Origin: Brevundimonas sp. UBA7635
GTDB lineage: Bacteria; Pseudomonadota; Alphaproteobacteria; Caulobacterales; Caulobacteraceae
Length of the DNA: 7,434 bases
Direction: 5' to 3'
Assembly: GCA_002483865.1 (NCBI GenBank)
Contig: DLIT01000069.1
Span: 1-7,434 of the forward strand
The notes under the pieces are model-generated. The model was not told the DNA's origin. It did no database searches and saw only the letters and a program-made list of their open reading frames with translations. Positions 1 to 6,361 of the stretch are shown here, piece by piece. The position numbers were made by a program, and so were the translations under genes. Positions within the stretch are counted from its first letter, which is position 1. Each line of letters begins with the position of its first letter.

Positions 1-45
1 CGGCCAGTTCACCGAGACTTCGGCGATCGGCAGGTAAATATCCAC
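1..45 (-). CDS. TauE/SafE-family membrane transporter, N-terminal fragment
   Basis: Only the first 15 codons are present; the gene leaves the left edge. It starts with GTG at 45-43 and reads VDIYLPIAEVSVNWP. A 'xxIYLPIAExSVN' start followed by a glycine-rich first TM helix is, from memory, typical of alphaproteobacterial sulfite exporter TauE/SafE proteins. These are polytopic inner-membrane permeases thought to move sulfur-containing or other small organic anions. Upstream of the GTG lies GAAGG with 8 nt spacing, a usable Shine-Dalgarno, and the frame is closed by a TGA further upstream. The gene is codirectional with podJ and starts 105 bp after its stop. The family call rests on 15 residues, so it is tentative; the substrate cannot be inferred. 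Confidence 0.5.
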   Translation of the reverse strand, partial: MDIYLPIAEVSVNWP

Positions 46-108
46 GACACGCGCCTTCGGCTGGAAAGAAACCCAAGTCAGCGCCGGTAAGGCAATGAGA
101 CTTCAGGT

Positions 109-136
109 CTTAGCCGTGCCCGCGCCGAACCGCCAG
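109..136 (-). promoter_or_regulatory. Candidate housekeeping promoter for the leftmost gene
   Basis: On the minus strand, CTGGCG (136-131) and GCTAAG (114-109) are separated by 16 bp. The downstream element, read as GCTAAGAC, matches the Caulobacter housekeeping -10 consensus GCTANAWC at all but one position. It would give a leader of about 55-60 nt before the GTG at 45. No convincing terminator separates podJ from this gene, so readthrough from podJ is also possible. This is a pattern match only. Confidence 0.25.
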
Positions 137-150
137 CCCCTGAACACCGG

Positions 151-3006
151 TCAGCCGAGGGGATCGACGTTAAAAGCGTCTGCAGCCTCGCGCGCCTTGC
201 GACGGGTGTCGGCATCCGTATTGGGCGTGAGGCGCTGCACGGCGGCAAGCGCCTGCTGATCGCCGCGCCGGGCAGCGATCATGTACCACTTGAACGCCTC
301 CAGCGGATTGCGGGCCACGCCTGTGTCGCCGGTCTCGTAAAGACGCGCCACATTGTACTGGCTATCGACCCGACCCGCCTCGGCTGCTCGCTTCAGCCAG
401 CCCAGGGCCGCCGTGCGGTTCTGGGGACCACCCGCGCCATCATACAACTGCATGGCATAATAGTGCATGGCGCGGGCATCGCCGCCCGCGGCGGCCCGGC
501 GCGCCCAGTTGCGGGCCTCGACTGGATCAGCCTCCAGGCTGGCGCTACCGGACTGATAGAGGTCAGCCAGCCGTAGTTGCGCACCGGCGTGGCCCAGGTC
601 AGCCGCGCGGCGCAGGACCTCAACCCCGCTGTCGTCTCCCTTGTCCAGCAGCTCGGTCGCGCGCTCGAACAGGCTGGTGCCTTGGGTCGCGGCAATGTCG
701 GCCGAGGGCGTGGCCTCGGTCGGCGTCACGGCCAGAGCCAGGGCGGCGATCGGCGACGTGCCACCGGCTGATCCGCCATCGGTGCCTGATGCCGGCTGTG
801 GCCCGGCACCCTGGCTGTCGGCCAGTTTCGACAGCTCCAGGAAACCATAGCCGCCGCAGACCATCAGCGCCGCCAGGGCGGAGGCACCAAAGATCTTGCG
901 GATGCCGCCTCCCTCACCCTTGGCCTGCTTGTCCAGCCGCTCCTGCAGCTTGGACTTGCCACCGCGCCGTTTCAGGCTGAAGCCCTGCTTGGCAGGAGCC
1001 TCGCTCTCGACCATGGCGGCGCGGGCCGCATCCAGGGCTTCTCGCGTAGACTGTCGCCCGGTTTCTGCGGCGGTCCTCAGGGCGTCACGATCGATCATCA
1101 GGTCGTCAGCGCCGCCCGGGGCCGCGTCATCAAACAGAGGCCCATCCAGGACATCATGCGGCGGCCCGGCCTCGGCCCCGCCAAGGGCCATCTCGTCGCG
1201 CAGCGGGCGGTCCAGCAGGTCGTCTAGCGGCTGGGAGGTTGGGTCGAATGCAAGCGGTTGAGGCCGATCCACGGCCTGCGCCGGGGCTTGGTCGAGTGAA
1301 GCCGTCGGCTTGGCCATCTCGGCCTCAATGGTCGCCCACTCGGTCTCGGCACGAACATCCTCATCCGGCTCGATGCCCGCCTCGACACGGCCGAATTCCG
1401 AGCGCTCTGCCAGGCTGCCGAAGGGTCCGCTCGGGGTGGCTTCGCGCGTACGCGCCTCGACCCAGGCTCCCAGTTCAGCTTCCAGCGGATCAGCGAAAAC
1501 CGGCGGAGCCTCTGTCGCGCCTTCAGCGTCGGTGCCGGCCCCGACCGCAGTGGGGACCGCAGGACTGGGAAAGGGGGCCGCATCCAGCAGTCCGTCCAGA
1601 TCAACGTCTGACCAGATATCGCCCCCGTCGCCAAAGGCCGCCGCCCGCCAGTCGTTGCGCGGTGCCTCGGCAGGTGTCCAGGGCGAATGGTCGGCCGGGC
1701 CGCCCAGGGCGTCCGCTGGCATGACCGGAGCGGGCGGAATTTCGACCTCACCCAGGCCTGCAAGCGCGGCGGCGGCACTGCGCTGCCCGCGCTGGCTCAG
1801 ATTCTCGCGCGCTTCGGCCAGAAGGTTGGCAGTGCGTTCTTCGCTCTGGCGCATCCGCTCGGCCAGTTCGCCGTGCATCAGGTGGCGGCTATCCACCCGT
1901 TCTGCCTGTTCGGCCAGGCGCCGACCGATGTCATCGAGGGCCTCGGCCGAGCGACGCTCGGAGGTGGCGATCCGGTCGCTGAGACGATCCGAGATGCGCG
2001 TGATTTCGTCGCCCAGACGCTCGATTGCGCGGGCATGATGATCGTCCGAACGGGTCAGACGCAGGTCAATCTGCTGGGCGTGGCGCTCAAGGTCCCGCTC
2101 CAGCTTCTCGCGCAGGGCCTGGCCGATCTGCTCGGCCTGGCCACCCTGTTCGACGCGCGCCATGCGGCCATCCAGGTTCTGGGCGATACGCATGACCTCG
2201 CGCCCCATGGCCTCGACCGCTGCCGCAGACTTCTGCTCGGCCTGACGGCTGTGTTCGGTCACGGCATTGAGGGCCCGCTCGATGCGTTCAGTGCGGTTCT
2301 CGATTTCCACCACGTCAAGGCGGCGCATCATCTCGATGCGGTTGCCCTCGACCTGACGCGACAGGGTTTCGGCCAGACGCTCGAACCGCGATTCCGACTG
2401 CGTAGCCGAAGGTTCGCTGTGGCTGTGGCTTTCGGACTGGCGTACGCGGTCGTCCAGTGAGGCGAATGAACGTTCCAGCGCCTTGAGCGCGGCCTGGGTC
2501 TGGCTCTGCGCCTCATCCAGGCGACGGCTGACCAGGGTCAGATCTTCCAGAACCGCAGGGCGGGTGTCCTGCTCGACACGGCGCAGGCGCTGGTGCCCCT
2601 CGCGCAACTCCTCGGCCACCGTATTGACGCGGCGGTTCAGGGTCGACTGCTGCTCTTCCTGGTCATCCAGACGACGAACAAGACCGGCGACGGCTGACTC
2701 AATAGATCGGATTGCCTCGGCCGAGCGACGTTCGGCGGCTTCCAGCCGGTCGGCGATCACTTCAATGGACGGTCCCGCATAGGCGTCATCGAGACGGCGC
2801 GAACGACTGCGACGGTCATAGGGATCAGGAATGGGCGAGCGTCGCGGCAAGGTCGCGACCTGATCGTCATCCTCGGGCTCATCCATGATCATGGAGTTTA
2901 GCCATTCGCCCAGGGTCATGCCTGAACGACGCGCAAGATCCTTCGCGATCTCTCGCGCCTTGGGATCGATGCCCTTTACGCTCCATGGCGCGGCTGCTGC
3001 GCTCAC
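151..3006 (-). CDS. podJ: PodJ-type polar localization factor with SEL1 repeats
   Basis: This 951-residue protein is a cell-pole scaffold. In Caulobacter crescentus PodJ (974 aa) marks the new flagellar pole, recruits polar proteins such as PleC and CpaE, and is needed for pili and holdfast. Visible domains: a conserved head at residues 7-37 (PWSVKGIDPKARE, GMTLGEWLN); a long coiled coil at about 80-405 with recurring SAEA-I-x-x-I/L-G-x-x motifs, broken near 190-205 by a His/Ser patch; an acidic Pro/Ala-rich linker at about 415-670; a basic juxtamembrane stretch at about 679-704; one TM helix at about 705-724; a Gly/Ser/Thr linker; and three SEL1 repeats at about 805-841, 842-877 and 878-914. 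Topology is thus cytoplasmic N-terminus and periplasmic C-terminus. The GTG start at 3006 has GGAG 8 nt upstream and is followed directly by the conserved head. The protein stops soon after the last SEL1 repeat, without the peptidoglycan-binding domain of the Caulobacter protein. Identity as a PodJ family member is firm; strict orthology is inferred. Confidence 0.87.
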   Translation of the reverse strand: MSAAAAPWSVKGIDPKAREIAKDLARRSGMTLGEWLNSMIMDEPEDDDQVATLPRRSPIPDPYDRRSRSRRLDDAYAGPSIEVIADRLEAAERRSAEAIRSIESAVAGLVRRLDDQEEQQSTLNRRVNTVAEELREGHQRLRRVEQDTRPAVLEDLTLVSRRLDEAQSQTQAALKALERSFASLDDRVRQSESHSHSEPSATQSESRFERLAETLSRQVEGNRIEMMRRLDVVEIENRTERIERALNAVTEHSRQAEQKSAAAVEAMGREVMRIAQNLDGRMARVEQGGQAEQIGQALREKLERDLERHAQQIDLRLTRSDDHHARAIERLGDEITRISDRLSDRIATSERRSAEALDDIGRRLAEQAERVDSRHLMHGELAERMRQSEERTANLLAEARENLSQRGQRSAAAALAGLGEVEIPPAPVMPADALGGPADHSPWTPAEAPRNDWRAAAFGDGGDIWSDVDLDGLLDAAPFPSPAVPTAVGAGTDAEGATEAPPVFADPLEAELGAWVEARTREATPSGPFGSLAERSEFGRVEAGIEPDEDVRAETEWATIEAEMAKPTASLDQAPAQAVDRPQPLAFDPTSQPLDDLLDRPLRDEMALGGAEAGPPHDVLDGPLFDDAAPGGADDLMIDRDALRTAAETGRQSTREALDAARAAMVESEAPAKQGFSLKRRGGKSKLQERLDKQAKGEGGGIRKIFGASALAALMVCGGYGFLELSKLADSQGAGPQPASGTDGGSAGGTSPIAALALAVTPTEATPSADIAATQGTSLFERATELLDKGDDSGVEVLRRAADLGHAGAQLRLADLYQSGSASLEADPVEARNWARRAAAGGDARAMHYYAMQLYDGAGGPQNRTAALGWLKRAAEAGRVDSQYNVARLYETGDTGVARNPLEAFKWYMIAARRGDQQALAAVQRLTPNTDADTRRKAREAADAFNVDPLG

Positions 3007-3034
3007 TGATTCGTCTCCCGACCCATAGGGTGAA

Positions 3035-3062
3035 GCTAGCCCCCGGATTCAGGCGTGTAAAT
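3035..3062 (-). promoter_or_regulatory. Candidate podJ promoter (-35/-10)
   Basis: On the minus strand, GCTAGC (3040-3035) resembles the alphaproteobacterial -10 (GCTANA). It sits 16 bp downstream of ATTTAC (3062-3057), a poor -35 that coincides with one half of the CtrA-like box. A weak -35 overlapped by an activator site is the usual design of CtrA-controlled class II promoters. The predicted start near 3028 gives a leader of about 20 nt containing the GGGAG ribosome-binding site at 3019-3015. No transcript data are available. Confidence 0.4.
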
Positions 3063-3072
3063 CTTTGGTTAA
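3057..3072 (-). promoter_or_regulatory. Near-consensus CtrA box overlapping the podJ -35
   Basis: The minus strand reads TTAA-CCAAAGA-TTTAC, against the CtrA consensus TTAA-N7-TTAAC: spacing is exact and one base differs. The first half also matches seven of eight positions of the TTAACCAT form of the motif. TTAA is rare in such GC-rich DNA. The box lies about 50-66 bp upstream of the podJ start codon and overlaps the candidate -35, so CtrA could activate or repress depending on phosphorylation and neighbouring sites. Confidence 0.5.
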
Positions 3073-3190
3073 TCCCAATATCTGGGTCTGTGAGCAGAAA
3101 AATACCTTAGACCGCGACTGAACATCTTGGTTGAGTCGACATAGTCCGGATTTTTTGAAGTCCAGCCGATGATCGCGCTTGAATAGTCCC

Positions 3191-3210
3191 TGCCAGCCGA
3201 CCAACTGGCA
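3191..3210. promoter_or_regulatory. Inverted repeat TGCCAG-N8-CTGGCA abutting a start codon
   Basis: A perfect 6-bp inverted repeat with an 8-nt spacer ends three bases before the ATG at 3214, where a Shine-Dalgarno would normally sit. It could be a dimeric repressor operator or, in RNA, a hairpin masking translation initiation of the small membrane protein. The symmetry is seen directly; its function is unknown. Confidence 0.35.
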
Positions 3211-3213
3211 GGC

Positions 3214-3423
3214 ATGGATCTGCACTCGACCCTTGCCCTATTGGCCGCCAGCCTGTTTGTCGCCGTCCTGTCAGGCTGGCGCGGAGCCCTGCCGCCCAAC
3301 CTGAACAAGGGCCCGCGGATGATGCCCTGGCGCTTTCTGATGCTGGCCTCGGCGGCCCTGGCCTTTCTGCTGATAATCCATGTCGTCACGCTTCTGGGCG
3401 GTCGCAGTTTCCCGACAGTGTGA
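3214..3423 (+). CDS. Small two-TM conserved membrane protein
   Basis: This 69-residue protein has two hydrophobic helices, at about residues 5-22 and 40-61. They are joined by a basic, proline-containing loop with a GWRGALPPN...KGPR..PWRFLM motif. I recognise this layout (GWRG-x-x-PP, then PWRFLML) from small uncharacterised inner-membrane proteins of alphaproteobacteria; no function is known to me. The basic loop suggests it is cytoplasmic. The ATG at 3214 is the only ATG start, since an in-frame TAG lies at 3184-3186, but it has no good Shine-Dalgarno: only CAGG almost touching the ATG, next to an inverted repeat. It is divergent from podJ across 207 bp and lies 54 bp before the flavoprotein gene, with which it may be cotranscribed. 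Two clean TM segments and a PWRF motif argue for a real gene despite its small size. Confidence 0.7.
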   Translation: MDLHSTLALLAASLFVAVLSGWRGALPPNLNKGPRMMPWRFLMLASAALAFLLIIHVVTLLGGRSFPTV

Positions 3424-3477
3424 GGGAACGGGCCGCGCCATCGCCGGTTGTCTTTCTGACATTGAAGGAGAGACACC

Positions 3478-3981
3478 ATGAGCAAGGACCTGACCCCCGC
3501 CGAGGCCGCAGACGCGTTCTGGGATGCCCTGGAAAAGAGCAATACCGGCCTGCTGGGTCTGGACCGGCCGGGGTATCACCAGCAGCCGATGACGGCGTTT
3601 CGCGATGGCGAGACCGGGACCATCTGGTTCTTTTCGCGCGATGACACGGACCTGGCCCGCGATGTGGCGACGGGCGGGCAATCGTCAATGTTCTGCTATG
3701 CCTCCAAGGACCAGAAGATCTGGGCCTGTATCCATGGCCAGCTGTCGATCCAGGGCCGCGATCGCGCCATCATCGACAAGCACTGGAACCCGGTCCTGTC
3801 CGCCTGGTACCCCGAAGGCAAGGAAGACCCGCACCTGGTCGTGCTGCGCTTTGATGGCCAGGACGGCCGCATCTGGGTCAATGACGGCGGCCTGGCCAAG
3901 TTCGCCTATGAAATCGCCAAGGCCAATATGACCCATTCCACGCCCGATGCCGGCGGGGTCACGGACGTCAACCTGGGCTGA
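3478..3981 (+). CDS. Pyridoxamine 5'-phosphate oxidase-like general stress protein
   Basis: The 167-residue soluble protein fits the split-barrel flavin-binding 'general stress protein 26' group of the pyridoxamine phosphate oxidase superfamily (Pyrid_ox_like type) in length and layout. An N-terminal helix (EAADAFWDALEKSNTGLLG) is followed by barrel strands: PMTAF at about 37-41, GTIWFFS at about 47-53, SSMFCYASKDQKIWACIHGQLSI at about 69-91. The W-x-P-VLSAWYPEGKEDPHLVVLRF segment (103-125) and an IWVNDG strand follow. These proteins usually bind FMN or related cofactors as dimers; the physiological substrate is unknown, and true PLP synthesis is unlikely because the PdxH substrate motifs are not evident. 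The ATG is supported by GAAGGAG about 7 nt upstream. It ends before a bidirectional terminator shared with argF. No signal peptide is seen, so it is cytoplasmic. Confidence 0.82.
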   Translation: MSKDLTPAEAADAFWDALEKSNTGLLGLDRPGYHQQPMTAFRDGETGTIWFFSRDDTDLARDVATGGQSSMFCYASKDQKIWACIHGQLSIQGRDRAIIDKHWNPVLSAWYPEGKEDPHLVVLRFDGQDGRIWVNDGGLAKFAYEIAKANMTHSTPDAGGVTDVNLG

Positions 3982-4033
3982 TCCTGGCGGGCAGATGAGG
4001 CTCTGTTCCGTTTCGCGTTAGCGCGAGCCGCGG

Positions 4034-4056
4034 GTCCTTTGGTCAAGCCGGAGGAT
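4034..4056. repeat. REP-like palindromic intergenic element
   Basis: GTCCTTTGG (4034-4042) and CCGGAGGAT (4048-4056) form a 9-bp stem (with G-T wobbles) around the loop TCAAG. The motif read in reverse, GTCATCC...CTTGA...GGACC, closely resembles dispersed palindromic elements common between genes in alphaproteobacterial genomes. A second short palindrome, TCGCG-TTAG-CGCGA (4013-4026), sits just before it and may be part of the same unit. It lies in the convergent region between the flavoprotein gene and argF. Only one copy is in the window, so repeat status is from recall. Confidence 0.4.
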
Positions 4057-4099
4057 GACGGTGTGGACTGGCGGCACCCATCGGGAAGACGGCCAGAAC

Positions 4100-4132
4100 A
4101 AAGGGGCGGTGCCGCCGTGGCATCGCCCCTTT
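4100..4132. terminator. Bidirectional intrinsic terminator between convergent genes
   Basis: AAAGGGGCG (4100-4108) is perfectly complementary to CGCCCCTTT (4124-4132). The stem can extend three more pairs (one G-T wobble) to a 9-nt loop at 4112-4120. On the plus strand it is followed by a T run (4130-4133), and on the minus strand by TTTTGTT, so it can end both the flavoprotein transcript and the argDF transcript. It lies 24 bp beyond the argF stop. Confidence 0.8.
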
Positions 4133-4155
4133 TCCTGTCATCCGCTGCGGTGAGT

Positions 4156-5070
4156 TCAGCCGGCGAAACACCAGGCCAGAACGGCCTTCTGGGCATGGAT
4201 GCGGTTTTCTGCCTCGTCCCAGATCAGCGAGCGCGGGCCGTCGATCACCTCATCGGTGACTTCCTCGCCGCGGTGGGCGGGCAGGCAGTGCAGGAAGACG
4301 GCTCCGTCATTGGCCTCGGCCATCAGGGCCTCATCGACCGTATAGGGCTCAAAGGCCGCGAGACGCGCCTCATAGTCCTGGTCGCCCATCGAGACCCAGG
4401 TATCGGTGACAACGACGTCCGCACCCTGCACCGCCTCACGCGGGTCGGCCGTCAGATAGACATGGGCCCCGCCCTTCTCCAGATCGCGCAGGTCGGGATG
4501 GTATTCCGCCGGACAGGCCACGCGCAGCCTGAAGCCCAGCTTGGGCGCAGCGTGCATGAAGCTGTGGCAGACGTTGTTGCCATCGCCGACCCAGGCAATC
4601 GTCTTGCCCTCGACCGTGCCCAGATGCTCCTCGATGGTCAGCAGGTCAGCCAGAATCTGGCATGGGTGCGACCGATTGGTCAGGGCATTGATGACCGGCA
4701 CGTCCGAGACGCGGGCGAAACGCTCGACATCCTCGTGGTCATTGGCGCGGATCATCACGGCATCGACCATGCGCGACAGGACGCGGGCGGTATCCTCGAT
4801 CGGCTCGCCACGGCCCAGCTGCATGTCCGAGGCATTGGCGATGATGCCCTGGCCGCCCAGCTGGCGGATGGCGGCGTCAAAGCTGAAACGCGTGCGAGTC
4901 GAGTTCTTCTCAAAGATCATGGCCAGGACGCGGTCGCGGGCCGGGGCATCAGCATCAACCCGGCCCCTGGGCCAGCCCTTGCGGGCCTGCTTGCGGGCGC
5001 GGGCGTCGTCCAGGATGGCGCGCAGGTCAGCGGCATCAAGCCGATGGATGTCGAGGAAGTGGCGGACCAT
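4156..5070 (-). CDS. argF: Ornithine carbamoyltransferase
   Basis: The enzyme joins carbamoyl phosphate and L-ornithine to give citrulline, the sixth step of arginine synthesis in the cytoplasm; the family is usually trimeric. At 304 residues it has normal anabolic length. The carbamoyl-phosphate site is intact: STRTRFSF at 57-64 and HPCQ at 135-138. The ornithine domain has GDGNNVCHS at 162-170, the DTWVSMG loop at 223-229 and HCLP at 261-264 with its catalytic cysteine. A C-terminal ENR-x-HAQKA segment at 288-295 is also present. The ATG at 5070 has GGAG about 7 nt upstream and begins with the usual RHFLDI. It follows argD after 25 bp with no terminator between, so the two are probably cotranscribed. 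No second arginine or chaperone gene follows: a terminator lies just downstream. ArcB (the catabolic form) is a formal alternative, but the argD neighbour favours biosynthesis. Confidence 0.96.
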   Translation of the reverse strand: MVRHFLDIHRLDAADLRAILDDARARKQARKGWPRGRVDADAPARDRVLAMIFEKNSTRTRFSFDAAIRQLGGQGIIANASDMQLGRGEPIEDTARVLSRMVDAVMIRANDHEDVERFARVSDVPVINALTNRSHPCQILADLLTIEEHLGTVEGKTIAWVGDGNNVCHSFMHAAPKLGFRLRVACPAEYHPDLRDLEKGGAHVYLTADPREAVQGADVVVTDTWVSMGDQDYEARLAAFEPYTVDEALMAEANDGAVFLHCLPAHRGEEVTDEVIDGPRSLIWDEAENRIHAQKAVLAWCFAG

Positions 5071-5095
5071 TCAGGTCTCCGTAATCAGGCTAACT

Positions 5096-6286
5096 TCAGG
5101 TCGCCAGCTGGGTCCGGGCGAACTTGCAGGCGGTTTCGAACTTCTCGACCGCTTCACGGGCTTCATCGAGGGTGATGTTCAGCGGCGGCAGCAGACGGAC
5201 CAGGTTGTCTCCACCCCCGGCAACCAGCAGGCGGGCTTCATCGCGCGCCCAGCCCATGAAGTCGCGGTTGTTGGGCTTGAGCTTGACGCCCGTCAGCAGG
5301 CCCTTGCCACGCACCTCGACGATGACGTCAGGATATTGCTCGGCCAGGCCGTTCAGTTGCTGCTTCAGATAGCCAGCCACGTCGTTGACGTTCTGGAGGA
5401 TGGCTTCGGACGACACCTCGGCAAAGGCGGCCTGACCGACCGCCATGGCCAGCGGGTTGCCGCCGAAGGTTGAACCGTGCGCGCCCGTGGTCATGCCCTT
5501 GGCCGCCTCAGCCGTGGCCAGGCAGGCACCGATGGGGAAGCCGCCGCCCAGGGCCTTGGCCACCGCCATGATGTCCGGGGTCATACCGGCCCATTCGTGG
5601 GCCCAGAGCTTGCCCGTGCGGCCCATGCCGCATTGAACCTCGTCGAAGATGATCAGGACGCCGTGCGTGTCGGCCATCTCGCGCATCCAGCGCAGGTCTT
5701 CTTCGGGGGTGGCGCGACAGCCGCCCTCGCCCTGGACCGGTTCGAGGATGACGGCGGCCGTGGTCGGGGATTCAAAGGCGGCCCTCAGCGCGTCCCTGTC
5801 GCCCCACTTCAGCTGGTGGAAGCCCTGCATCGGTGGGCCGAAGCCCTCGGTATAGCTGGGGTTGGCGGCCGCATTGATGCCGCCATAGGTGCGGCCGTGG
5901 AACGAGCCGTCAAAGCCAAAGATGTCGATGCGTTCGGGCTGGCCATTGGCGTGGTGATATTTGCGCGCCGTCTTCAGCGCACATTCCACCGCCTCGGTGC
6001 CGGAGTTGGCAAAGAAGACAACCTCGGCGAAAGACCTGGCGCACAGGGCGTCAGCCAGGGCGTCCTGGCCAGGGATCTTGAAGATGTTGGAGACGTGCCA
6101 CAGCTTCTCGGCCTGAACCTTCAGGGCCTCCACCAGCTTGGGATTGGCATGGCCCAGGGCATTGGTCGAAATGCCCGAGACGCAGTCCAGATATTCAGTC
6201 CCATCCCTTGACCACAGTCGGATGCCCTGGCCACGCTCCACCTCCAGCGGCGCGCGATTATAGACACCCATCAAATGACCAGACAC
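5096..6286 (-). CDS. argD: Acetylornithine aminotransferase (class III, PLP)
   Basis: This PLP enzyme transfers an amino group from glutamate to N-acetylglutamate semialdehyde, giving N-acetylornithine. ArgD proteins often also serve as succinyldiaminopimelate aminotransferase in lysine and peptidoglycan precursor synthesis. The 396-residue length is normal. Key elements are present: NSGTEA at 94-99 (cofactor phosphate contact), GSFHGRT at 127-133, [12 protein letters not shown] at 214-225 with Asp215 for the pyridine nitrogen, [11 protein letters not shown] with the Schiff-base Lys244, and [11 protein letters not shown] at 270-280. I chose the GTG at 6286 because GGAG lies 6 nt upstream; the alternative ATG at 6271 (Met6) has no Shine-Dalgarno. 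It is first of the argD-argF pair and is preceded by a leader with a long hairpin. A related class III enzyme (GABA or succinylornithine transaminase) is less likely given argF next door. Confidence 0.94.
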   Translation of the reverse strand: MSGHLMGVYNRAPLEVERGQGIRLWSRDGTEYLDCVSGISTNALGHANPKLVEALKVQAEKLWHVSNIFKIPGQDALADALCARSFAEVVFFANSGTEAVECALKTARKYHHANGQPERIDIFGFDGSFHGRTYGGINAAANPSYTEGFGPPMQGFHQLKWGDRDALRAAFESPTTAAVILEPVQGEGGCRATPEEDLRWMREMADTHGVLIIFDEVQCGMGRTGKLWAHEWAGMTPDIMAVAKALGGGFPIGACLATAEAAKGMTTGAHGSTFGGNPLAMAVGQAAFAEVSSEAILQNVNDVAGYLKQQLNGLAEQYPDVIVEVRGKGLLTGVKLKPNNRDFMGWARDEARLLVAGGGDNLVRLLPPLNITLDEAREAVEKFETACKFARTQLAT

Positions 6287-6307
6287 GGCAAGCTCCGCAA
6301 ATGAGAG

Positions 6308-6336
6308 GCGGCCCCGCCGGGTTCCGACGGGACCGC
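6308..6336 (-). promoter_or_regulatory. 13-bp stem-loop in the argD leader
   Basis: Read on the minus strand, GCGGTCCCGTCGG (6336-6324), loop AAC, then CCGGCGGGGCCGC (6320-6308) pair along all 13 positions using two G-U wobbles. On the plus strand the same two positions are C-A mismatches, so the structure favours RNA transcribed toward argD. It ends 11 nt before the GGAG of argD. Only a weak T-containing stretch (CTCTCATTT) follows, so it could be the terminator of the upstream peptidase gene, an attenuator, or a leader structure of argD. The pairing is seen; the role is open. Confidence 0.55.
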
Positions 6337-6361
6337 TTTGGAAAAAGGGTTTGCGACTTGT

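Larger units (their letters stand above)
3008..3137. promoter_or_regulatory. Three clustered GANTC (CcrM/GcrA) sites upstream of podJ
   Basis: GATTC at 3008-3012, GATTC at 3046-3050 and GAGTC at 3133-3137 lie within 130 bp upstream of podJ. The first touches the GTG start, and the second falls between the candidate -35 and -10 elements. By eye I find only about seven GANTC sites in the rest of the window, all in coding sequence. In Caulobacter, GANTC is methylated by CcrM, and GcrA acts with the housekeeping sigma factor at promoters carrying methylated GANTC. A role in podJ cell-cycle timing is inferred. Confidence 0.6.

Noticed and set aside
98..110. AGACTTCAGGTCT palindrome after podJ as a terminator
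   Set aside because: Only five pairs with one wobble and no T run on either side; too weak to call.
1224..2460. Several 160-260-codon frames within podJ, on both strands
   Set aside because: All are Arg/Ser/Pro-rich frame shadows of a repetitive GC-rich gene, with no domain or start signal of their own.
3155..3184. TTGAAG with CTTGAA or TTGAAT as a plus-strand promoter for the small membrane protein
   Set aside because: The downstream element does not resemble the local GCTANA-type -10; no alternative stood out.
4039..5175. A 378-codon open frame on the plus strand across argF
   Set aside because: It lies antisense to argF, whose motifs are all intact. The composition is that expected from the complement of GC-rich codons, and it runs through a terminator and an intergenic region.
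5477..6211. A 244-codon plus-strand frame across argD
   Set aside because: Shadow of argD; low-complexity Gly/Ala/Val sequence with no family resemblance.
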